Assembly (NCBI GenBank): GCA_021160765.1
Contig: JAGHBW010000029.1
Coordinates: 1-15,444 of the forward strand
Source: Thermoplasmata archaeon
Lineage (GTDB): Archaea > Thermoplasmatota > Penumbrarchaeia > Penumbrarchaeales > EX4484-36
Reading direction: 5' to 3'
Length of the DNA: 15,444 nucleotides
In this document: positions 7,441-12,756 of the stretch, in pieces
Position numbering within the stretch: the stretch's first letter is position 1
Layout: each line of letters opens with the position of its first letter
Position numbers and translations under genes: made by a program
The notes under the pieces: model-generated
Told to the model about the DNA's origin: nothing
Seen by the model: the letters and a program-made list of their open reading frames with translations, nothing else
The model's database searches: none

Positions 7441-10324
7441 CCTCCCTCCCCATACCCCCGTGAGAGGGGGTGAAAATGGCTAGGTAGAGCAGGATCGCTC
7501 CAAGCAATATTATGGGAACTGTTAAGATCAACGCTAGGTCTCTTTCTGCGGTCTTCTTCTCCTCCACAATCTCAAACACTATGAGTCTACTGTCTTTCTC
7601 TCCATAGCTGTTCTCAACTGTTATGGTGACCCTATAAACACCAGCCTGCTCTTTAGTAGGGGTGAAGGAGATAAGACCGCTCTCAGGATCTATGTCAAAG
7701 AGATCAGTATCATCTGTAAAGGTGAGGTTTACCCTCCGAGCACCGTAAACCTTCACCTGATAGACAAACTTCTTCCCCACCACTGCCCTGAGACGCACTA
7801 GAGTGGGATCTATTCTGAGACGAGAACTTTCAGAGGTGATTATAAACGTGGTTTCAGCATAGGCTGTAAGCCCCCCTCCATCCATAACCGTTATATTGAC
7901 GCTGTAGACTCCACTCATATTTTCATATGGAATAAACGATATGAGGCCGTTTCTTGGATCAATGGGTATAAAGGAGGGTGATATGGAGAAGGAGAGGGGT
8001 GGAGGCCCATCATCATCCACCAACACTTGAAGGTTAAAGGGCACACCTATTGAAATAATGTAGGATGGGTCAATGTTGATGATTCTTGGGGGATCGTTAA
8101 CCCCCATGACAATTACTGTGAAGAAACCATTAACCTCACCCAAGGAGTCACTAACACGATATCCAATCCTTATTTCACCGGAGAAGTTCTCCGGCGGAGC
8201 CACCATCACTGTTTTGTTGTTCATAACCTCAACAGCAATGCCAGGGGGGTTCACCTCCACCACCTTAAAAATGAGGGAGGATACTGGTGTGTCCCTGTCA
8301 TAGACAATCTTGGATATGGGACAGAAAATGGGTGGTGAGTCTTCCCTCGTTGTGAAGGTCACAGAAGGAAGAGCCACCGGTGGGCTATTTATGTAAACTT
8401 CAACGGTGTAGAAGTTGTTGCTTCTGTCTCCTTCTGGCCCCATAGAGGTAACCTCAAACGTTATGTTATGCTCACCCCAGGGGAGGGTAATATTAACGGG
8501 AAGGGTGGTGGTAGATAGGGGTGGAAGAGGGCCGTAATCCTCGGCATAATACACCTTTTCACCCTCATAGACCATCAATGTGAACCCCTCTGCAGCACTG
8601 CTTCCCTTATTTCCAACCTCAACCATCCACTGATAACTCTCACCTGAGTTCATCGCTTCCGGATGCTCAACAGCCGCAATGTAAAGATCCGCTGGGGGCG
8701 ATCTCAAAGATACGTTGTCCAGAAGGAATGGCCTGTAGCCCGGGTTGCTTACTGTAAGGTAAATTACGTCACTACTCTGGTTGAAGTCTGTTTCAATCCT
8801 CGCAACACCCCCCTCCCCGCTCAAGGAGGTGTAGAATTCCCCGTCCTCTGGGTTGTACAATGTAACCCTAGCCCCCACAACGGGCGTTCCATATACGGCA
8901 TCTTTAACAGCAACAGAGACCTCACTCCTCCCGCTATAAACGATCTGGGGAGCTGTGACGTTAAACTCCCTCACATCACCGAGGTAGATGGTGATGGCAG
9001 GGTCACCCAGGTAGTTGTAAGAGTAAAGATTTGAAAGCACCCCGGGGGGATAGGGGGATGAATGATATATGGCGGTGAAGTAGTGCTGTTTCAAGTCTCT
9101 CAAAACAACAGCAGGCATTGGAGTCTTTTCAAAGAGATTTTTTGTGAACTCTTTATACAGCCACCAGTTTCCAAAAGAGCCGTTTAGGGTCTCACCTCTG
9201 TAAGACACACCACTTGACGCAATTATTCCCACAAAACCCCCACCCTCGTTTAAAAGGAGAGCCTCCATGTTGGTGTCGTCCTCTTCGGTGAACTTACCGC
9301 TGTCGCACGAGGAGATATAGGCGAAGGGCATTTTCAGCCCACAGGTCAGGTTGGGGCCATCCTGGTATGTGAGGAGTGGATAAAAGGAGTATTTAGAGTA
9401 GCCCGTTGTGTCCGAATACTCCGCCAGTGAGTTGTCCAGTGGAGGGGGGTTGTCGGCATAAAATGATTGACCTGCGAAGAGGAAAAGGGATGCACCTGGG
9501 GAAAGGGATGCAATTAAAGTGGTGTGGTTAAGATTGTCAGTGGATAGAGAATAATTTCCCCCCTCAATAAGGGGGTAGTCCCTCAATACCACCTTCTCCA
9601 TTTTGAGAGGGACAAAATAGGAGGCTTCTTTCACCGCCTTGTAGGCGTTGTCCTTGTAGGAGTCGTACAAGCGTGGGTTATTTGGTGCATCCATCAGAGT
9701 CCCAACCATAACCACCCTGCGGGACCAGTTTCCTGCTGGGGGATCCTTCATGTATAATATATCCCTCTGGATCATTCTTTGGAGCTCCCCGGGAGTTGAC
9801 GCTGGGAGCCTTCCCACAACCACTGACAGGTTCATGTCCCACTCCCCCTCCTCCCCATATATTCCATCCCCATCTGTATCCCAATTTGAGCCGAGCCCGC
9901 TGTAATACAGGTCCGATGGATAGTAATCGTCCATTCCTTGGGAGGCCGCACCCGTGTAGAGCATGCGGGTCGGTATAACCTCCGAATCACCAGCCAGGAG
10001 GAGATATGATAGGTTTCCCCCCGTTAAACGGTAGACCGCTGAGAGGAAATTGTGGATCTTCTCGGCGTCATCCCTACCCTCCGTCATCCCCACAACCACA
10101 CTTAAGGACACTGCCCCTGTCTTTATACCAACCCGATTCCACCACTCTACTAGCATCTTGATGGGTTCTTCCCACCCATCGGGGTATATAATTAGGTATT
10201 GAAGATCCTGGGGGAGAGAGGGGTTCATCTCCGAAGTTTTATCTGAGCCCTCCCCGGGGATTACGGGGATTAGAAAGAGAAGGACAAGAATAGCCACTGC
10301 ACCCCGCCTTAAATAATTCAGCAT
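7436..10324 (-). CDS. Membrane-anchored gingipain-like (peptidase family C25) protein, catalytic His apparently replaced
   Basis: ATG 10324 is preferred (962 residues): GGTGAG lies 5 bases upstream, and it starts MLNYLRRG followed by the signal-peptide core AILVLLFLIPVIPG. GTG 10333 would add three residues and overlaps that binding site. The first ~450 residues are a C25 domain: LQYLIIYPDGW, IHNFLSAVY, YLLLAGDSEVIP, DTDGDGIYGE, VVVGRLPAS. The expected catalytic GHG position reads FAGQS (CAA codon, 9469-9467), while the Cys is kept in AYISSCDSG (codon 9307-9305). After it come a carboxypeptidase-regulatory-like module, a CARDB-like domain, and two or three cadherin/Ig-like modules, one ending GVNDPP. 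A transmembrane helix (ALILTVPIILLGAILLYLAIF) and a short tail close the protein. It is probably exported and anchored. Peptidase activity is doubtful because of the His-to-Gln change. It is convergent with citF. Confidence 0.9.
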   Translation of the reverse strand: MLNYLRRGAVAILVLLFLIPVIPGEGSDKTSEMNPSLPQDLQYLIIYPDGWEEPIKMLVEWWNRVGIKTGAVSLSVVVGMTEGRDDAEKIHNFLSAVYRLTGGNLSYLLLAGDSEVIPTRMLYTGAASQGMDDYYPSDLYYSGLGSNWDTDGDGIYGEEGEWDMNLSVVVGRLPASTPGELQRMIQRDILYMKDPPAGNWSRRVVMVGTLMDAPNNPRLYDSYKDNAYKAVKEASYFVPLKMEKVVLRDYPLIEGGNYSLSTDNLNHTTLIASLSPGASLFLFAGQSFYADNPPPLDNSLAEYSDTTGYSKYSFYPLLTYQDGPNLTCGLKMPFAYISSCDSGKFTEEDDTNMEALLLNEGGGFVGIIASSGVSYRGETLNGSFGNWWLYKEFTKNLFEKTPMPAVVLRDLKQHYFTAIYHSSPYPPGVLSNLYSYNYLGDPAITIYLGDVREFNVTAPQIVYSGRSEVSVAVKDAVYGTPVVGARVTLYNPEDGEFYTSLSGEGGVARIETDFNQSSDVIYLTVSNPGYRPFLLDNVSLRSPPADLYIAAVEHPEAMNSGESYQWMVEVGNKGSSAAEGFTLMVYEGEKVYYAEDYGPLPPLSTTTLPVNITLPWGEHNITFEVTSMGPEGDRSNNFYTVEVYINSPPVALPSVTFTTREDSPPIFCPISKIVYDRDTPVSSLIFKVVEVNPPGIAVEVMNNKTVMVAPPENFSGEIRIGYRVSDSLGEVNGFFTVIVMGVNDPPRIINIDPSYIISIGVPFNLQVLVDDDGPPPLSFSISPSFIPIDPRNGLISFIPYENMSGVYSVNITVMDGGGLTAYAETTFIITSESSRLRIDPTLVRLRAVVGKKFVYQVKVYGARRVNLTFTDDTDLFDIDPESGLISFTPTKEQAGVYRVTITVENSYGEKDSRLIVFEIVEEKKTAERDLALILTVPIILLGAILLYLAIFTPSHGGMGREE

Positions 10325-10357
10325 AAGTCTCACCGCAATGGTGTTATGAGGAACAGA

Positions 10358-10373
10358 TACTTATTATTTATTC
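10358..10373. promoter_or_regulatory. Shared AT-rich divergent promoter core
   Basis: The ATACTTATTATTTATT block is the only TATA-like element between the C25 gene (start 10324, minus) and the reductase gene (plus). Read minus it gives AATAAATAATAAG, about 25 bases before a likely start near 10340. Read plus it places transcription near 10388-10392, at the reductase start codon, which suggests a leaderless mRNA. I infer the assignment from position and composition only. Confidence 0.5.
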
Positions 10374-10388
10374 GCTTAAGTGATTAAC

Positions 10389-11303
10389 GTGGTCCGAATT
10401 GCCATCGTTGGAGCAGGTGCTGTTGGGGGCACTCTCGCTTGTTATCTGACTCTCTATGGCTCTAAGGTTGTGCTTCTAGCTAGGGGGAGGAGCCTTGAGG
10501 CTGCAAAAGGTGGTTTCTATTTTGAAGGACCGATGGGGGTGCGGAGGGGAATCAAGGTTGAAGTTGTTGGGGAGCCCAACGGGGATGTGGACGTTGTGAT
10601 ATACGCCACAAAGGCATATGATCTGATGGAGGCAGCTGAAGGTGTGAGTGAGAGCGGATGGGGGGAAGCCTTTCAGATGACCCTTCAGAACGGGCTTGGG
10701 AACGAGGAGGCGTTGGCGGAGGTATTCGGCAGGGAGAAGACCCTCTCATCAGTGATATACATCTCCGCAGAAAGGGTGAGGCCAGGGGCCTTTCGTCATC
10801 TCTCCGGCGGAAGAATTTATATGGGCTCACTCTGGATGACGAAAGAGAAAAAAGAGCTACTGGGTCTGCTGAGGAATGAAATCTCCAGAACACCTATCAG
10901 GGTTGAGGTTGTTGACGACATCAGATACTGGATCTTCAGGAAACTCCTTTGGAACGCCTCCTTCAACCCTATAACTGCCCTCCTCAATATGGAAATAGAT
11001 TTTATTGTAAGAATTCCGGAAGCATTAATTCTGGCTAAGAGGATCATGGGAGAGATTGACGCCCTTGTAAAAGCCATTGGTATCAACCTTGGAGAAGAGG
11101 TTATTGAGAAGACTGTTTCAGCCACAATTGAAATGGGGGGAGGGGAGACCTCAATGCTGGCCGATCTGAGAAGGGGGAGGAGAATGGAGATTGAGGCCAT
11201 TTTGGGAAGACCACTTCAAATGGGCGAGAGGATGGGGGTTGAGATGACCACCCTTAAAACAATCTATGAGATACTCACCTCACATCCAAGAGGTGTTTTG
11301 TGA
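10389..11303 (+). CDS. panE: 2-dehydropantoate 2-reductase (ketopantoate reductase family)
   Basis: This enzyme reduces 2-dehydropantoate to pantoate with NAD(P)H in coenzyme A synthesis. The N terminus is a Rossmann fold with GAGAVGG. Family motifs follow in order: KAYD (the KxYD lysine), LQNGLGN (substrate-binding Asn), RKLLWNASFNPITAL (catalytic Lys and the NPxTAL helix), and TSMLADLRRGRRMEIEAILG (substrate-binding Glu region). The length of 304 residues is typical. I prefer GTG 10389, which gives MVRIAIVGAG and coincides with the predicted leaderless start. GTG 10380 would add three residues (MIN) before a Val. Neither has a ribosome binding site. The C25 gene is transcribed divergently from the same short region. 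Members of this family sometimes act on other 2-keto acids, so the exact substrate is inferred. Confidence 0.92.
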   Translation: MVRIAIVGAGAVGGTLACYLTLYGSKVVLLARGRSLEAAKGGFYFEGPMGVRRGIKVEVVGEPNGDVDVVIYATKAYDLMEAAEGVSESGWGEAFQMTLQNGLGNEEALAEVFGREKTLSSVIYISAERVRPGAFRHLSGGRIYMGSLWMTKEKKELLGLLRNEISRTPIRVEVVDDIRYWIFRKLLWNASFNPITALLNMEIDFIVRIPEALILAKRIMGEIDALVKAIGINLGEEVIEKTVSATIEMGGGETSMLADLRRGRRMEIEAILGRPLQMGERMGVEMTTLKTIYEILTSHPRGVL

Positions 11304-11342
11304 GGTTGTCTCCTTTTCCCAGACCAAGTTCAACGGAGAGCG

Positions 11343-11357
11343 TAAAGTTTAATATAC
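11343..11357 (+). promoter_or_regulatory. TATA-type promoter of the tRNA-Arg/eL41/tRNA-Trp cluster
   Basis: AAAGTTTAATATAC is a good archaeal BRE/TATA match about 40 bases upstream of the tRNA-Arg 5' end, predicting transcription from about 11377. I see no comparable box between tRNA-Arg and eL41 or between eL41 and tRNA-Trp, so one promoter probably serves all three. Confidence 0.6.
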
Positions 11358-11393
11358 TCCTTCCTCTCCCCATTTATTTGCGAACCGGCTTCC

Positions 11394-11468
11394 GGACTCG
11401 TAGCCTAGCCTGGACAGGGCACCAGCCTTCTAAGCTGGGGATCCGGGGTTCGAATCCCCGCGAGTCCG
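11394..11468 (+). tRNA. tRNA-Arg (anticodon UCU)
   Basis: The full cloverleaf can be drawn. The acceptor stem GGACTCG/CGAGTCC is perfect, and the D stem is GCCT/GGGC. The anticodon stem CCAGC/GCTGG holds loop CTTCTAA with anticodon TCT at 11429-11431. A 5-base variable loop precedes T stem CGGGG/CCCCG with loop TTCGAAT. The discriminator is G at 11468. CCA is not encoded, since GCT follows the acceptor stem. There is no intron. It decodes AGA/AGG. The eL41 gene follows 38 bases downstream. Confidence 0.96.
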
Positions 11469-11506
11469 CTTCAAGGTCCGGTGGCTGAAAAAAGGGTGAG
11501 AGCGAA

Positions 11507-11611
11507 ATGAAAAGGAGTTCAAGGAACTGGAAGAAACGGGGAAAGATGCGCTGGAAGTGGAGAAAGAAGCGCATGCGTAGAATCATGAGACAGCACCGCC
11601 GCCAGAGATGA
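11507..11611 (+). CDS. rpl41e: Ribosomal protein eL41 (L41e), 34 residues
   Basis: The product has 19 Lys/Arg among 34 residues. Its core MRWKWRKKRMRR (residues 14-25) is the diagnostic eL41 helix, and the N-terminal MKRSSRNWKKRGK resembles the longer archaeal form (about 37 residues in Thermococcales, as I recall). eL41 is a single basic helix at the subunit interface of the ribosome. ATG 11507 is chosen because GGTGAG (11495-11500) sits 6 bases upstream; internal ATG 11546 would give only the core and has no such site. The stop is TGA 11609-11611. The gene lies between tRNA-Arg (38 bases upstream) and tRNA-Trp (18 bases downstream), so tRNA end-processing would probably free its mRNA. Its small size means it is easily missed by gene callers. 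Confidence 0.9.
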   Translation: MKRSSRNWKKRGKMRWKWRKKRMRRIMRQHRRQR

Positions 11612-11629
11612 TGCCACCGGGTGATAAGT

Positions 11630-11808
11630 GGGGGCATGGTGTAACCAGGCAGCATCGCGGGCTCCAGTTACGCGTATGATTGCCAATGGGTCTGCTGATG
11701 GGGGGAGACGTCCTCCCAGAGGATGACTAACTGGAGCGATGACCCGTCTTCACGTTCGCGATGCGTAGAAGATACCCGCTGATCTGGGTTCAAATCCCAG
11801 TGCCCCCA
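11630..11808 (+). tRNA. tRNA-Trp (anticodon CCA) with a 106-base intron
   Basis: Exon 1 is 11630-11667 and exon 2 is 11774-11808, with CCA encoded at 11809-11811. The acceptor stem GGGGGCA/TGCCCCC is perfect with discriminator A. The D stem is GTGT/GCAT and the anticodon stem GCGGG/CCCGC. Loop CTCCAGA forms after splicing, with anticodon CCA at 11664-11666. The T arm is CTGGG-TTCAAAT-CCCAG. The intron interrupts positions 37/38. A bulge-helix-bulge can be drawn: bulge AGT (11666-11668), 4-bp helix CTCC/GAAG with one C-A mismatch, bulge ATA (11772-11774), and an intron stem TACGC/GCGTA. Cutting after the second base of each bulge gives the stated ends. An intron at this site of tRNA-Trp is well known in euryarchaea. 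Confidence 0.95.
11668..11773 (+). ncRNA. tRNA-Trp intron acting as a box C/D guide RNA for C34 and C39
   Basis: Boxes in order: C = AUGAUUG (11676-11682), D' = CUGA (11695-11698), C' = AGGAUGA (11720-11726), D = AUGA (11739-11742). The D' guide GGGTCTG (with a preceding T, 11687-11694) pairs 8 bp with the spliced anticodon loop; the base 5 before box D' (G11690) faces C39. The D guide TAACTGGAGC (11728-11737) pairs 10 bp across the 5' exon-intron border; the base 5 before box D (G11734) faces C34. Between D' and C' lies a GGGAG/CTCCC hairpin. The same arrangement, guiding Cm34 and Um39, is known for Haloferax volcanii tRNA-Trp. Boxes C and D are non-consensus, but their changes compensate each other (U-A instead of G-C). 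Confidence 0.85.
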
Positions 11809-11881
11809 CCATTGGATTTTTCAGAATCAGATAGTCAAGTTATGGGTGTTTGAAAATGGGGGCAGAAAAGGGCAAAAACAT

Positions 11882-11939
11882 TATTCAAAAAAAGAAGGGG
11901 GGTGGGGGTTGTACTCCACCACCCCCTACTATCTTTTTA
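11882..11939. terminator. Bidirectional hairpin terminator between tRNA-Trp and the DUF4870-like gene
   Basis: An imperfect inverted repeat (11896-11927, AGGGGGGTGGGGG against CCACCACCCCCT) is flanked by CTTTTT on the right (11933-11938) and by an A-rich run on the left (11886-11896) that reads CTTCTTTTTTT on the minus strand. It can thus end the tRNA/eL41 transcript rightward and the membrane-protein transcript leftward; the latter's TAA (11939-11937) lies inside the T-run. The rest of 11812-11881 holds nothing I recognise. Confidence 0.65.
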
Positions 11940-12626
11940 TATCTTCACCTTCTCTAACAAGTTCTCAGCGATATCTCCTACTATGGGGAACTTGAAGTAC
12001 TCCCCGTTGTATGCCTTCCACATCCCTAAGAACCAAACAAGGATGAAAAGAAGGACCAGCAACCAGACTATCAGCCACGCAAAGCAAGTATAATATAAGA
12101 CGTATTCCAGTATGTTGATTATGATTATGAGTGGTAAAAATATTACTACTGATTGCATGGCGTGGAAGCGCACAAAGCGGTTCTCCTTCTCCATGAGGAG
12201 AAGTAATATGCCGGTAATGAATGTTCCCAGATAAGCTAAAGCTCCAGCAATGTTCTCGTCAAGCCCAAAAACGGACTCCTTGGGCCCCTCCTTGGGTTTC
12301 TCTGCCTCCTCCCCTTTCTTCACCTCCTCTTCCTCTTTCTCCTCGCCCTCCTTTTCCTCCTCCGCTTCCTCCTCCTTCTCCTCCTCTACGTCTCCCTCTT
12401 CCACTTCTACATCCCCCTCCTCCACTTCCACATCCTCCTCTCCCTCCTCCTTTGTCTCCTCCCCCTTCTCCTCTGCAGGTGGCGGAGCCTCTGCAGGCTC
12501 GGGAGGTTGAGCAGCTTCCTCCACCTCTTCTTCACCATCTTCCTCTTCTACTTCCTCGTCTTCTTCCTCTACGTCCACATCTTCTTCGTCATCTAGCTGG
12601 TCCCACATATAATCATCTTTTCTCAA
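11937..12626 (-). CDS. DUF4870-like three-helix membrane protein with long acidic N-terminal region
   Basis: Start TTG 12626 is chosen because AGGAGGTG (12640-12633) lies 6 bases upstream; GTG 12635 overlaps that site and is unlikely. This gives 229 residues. Residues ~10-115 are almost entirely Glu with Asp, Val, Lys, Ala and Pro, including a tandem VEVEEGD repeat and a Pro/Ala stretch. Residues ~118-229 carry the DUF4870 pattern: LDENIAGALAYLGTFITGI (helix 1), a short basic turn with RFVRFHAMQS, then two more hydrophobic helices (VVIFLPLIIIINILEYVLYY and AWLIVWLLVLLFILVWF), ending EYFKFPIVGDIAENLL. The family's role is unknown. The acidic arm is an unusual addition and could bind calcium or basic partners; that is inference. 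The gene has its own promoter and a bidirectional terminator. Confidence 0.85.
   Translation of the reverse strand: MRKDDYMWDQLDDEEDVDVEEEDEEVEEEDGEEEVEEAAQPPEPAEAPPPAEEKGEETKEEGEEDVEVEEGDVEVEEGDVEEEKEEEAEEEKEGEEKEEEEVKKGEEAEKPKEGPKESVFGLDENIAGALAYLGTFITGILLLLMEKENRFVRFHAMQSVVIFLPLIIIINILEYVLYYTCFAWLIVWLLVLLFILVWFLGMWKAYNGEYFKFPIVGDIAENLLEKVKI
12297..12596 (-). repeat. Homopurine-biased low-complexity tract (coding strand GAG/GAA-rich)
   Basis: About 300 bases encode the acidic arm of the DUF4870-like protein. The plus strand is nearly all C and T in long runs, and the minus strand is GAG/GAA/GGA repeats with occasional GTA/GTG. Short in-frame DNA repeats underlie the VEVEEGD repeat. Long purine/pyrimidine mirror-rich stretches can form triplex DNA and slip during replication. 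Confidence 0.7.
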
Positions 12627-12632
12627 AATGCA

Positions 12633-12640
12633 CACCTCCT
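12633..12640 (-). promoter_or_regulatory. Strong ribosome binding site fixing a TTG start
   Basis: AGGAGGTG is a full match to the archaeal 16S rRNA tail. It lies 6 bases from TTG 12626-12624. The upstream in-frame GTG is inside the motif itself and the downstream ATG (12608-12606) is too far away, so TTG is the most likely initiator. Confidence 0.75.
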
Positions 12641-12702
12641 ATTTTTGTATACATAATATCAAAAAACTAAAAGCCCCGGTACATATCCTAAATCTCTCTC
12701 TT

Positions 12703-12717
12703 TATTTATATACTTTG
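12703..12717 (-). promoter_or_regulatory. TATA promoter of the DUF4870-like gene
   Basis: On the minus strand AAAGTATATAAATAA contains a textbook TATATAAA (12712-12705). It predicts a start near 12682 and a leader of about 55 bases before TTG 12626. Confidence 0.7.
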
Positions 12718-12725
12718 TTAGTTTG

Positions 12726-12740
12726 AAAAATCGGAAAAAA
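12726..12740 (-). terminator. U-tract terminator of the downstream surface-protein gene
   Basis: Just past the TGA at 12759-12757, the minus strand reads TTTTTT (12740-12735), a short spacer, then TTTTT (12730-12726). Such paired T-runs are typical archaeal termination signals, and they lie before the next gene's TATA box. Confidence 0.55.
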
Positions 12741-12756
12741 CCTCGTCTCAAACTTT

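Noticed and set aside
10552..11200. Antisense frames of 113 and 127 codons within panE
   Set aside because: The plus frame contains all reductase motifs in order; the antisense products resemble nothing and have no start signals.
11300..11655. Open frames crossing the tRNA-Arg and tRNA-Trp genes on both strands
   Set aside because: They overlap well-folded tRNA genes and eL41 and show no family resemblance.
11779..11782. CUGA in exon 2 of tRNA-Trp considered as box D of the guide RNA
   Set aside because: It lies in the mature tRNA, the base 5 upstream does not face a plausible target, and AUGA at 11739 fits both the guide and the k-turn.
11859..11960. Short plus-strand frame beginning MGAEKGKN in the gap after tRNA-Trp
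   Set aside because: It runs through the terminator hairpin into the antisense of the DUF4870-like gene and encodes a Gly/Pro run from the inverted repeat.
12221..12670. Plus-strand Pro/Leu-rich and Ser-rich reading frames of 86-149 codons
   Set aside because: They are the antisense of the GAG/GAA-rich acidic arm; low complexity, no ribosome binding site, and the minus frame has a promoter, binding site and a recognisable family.
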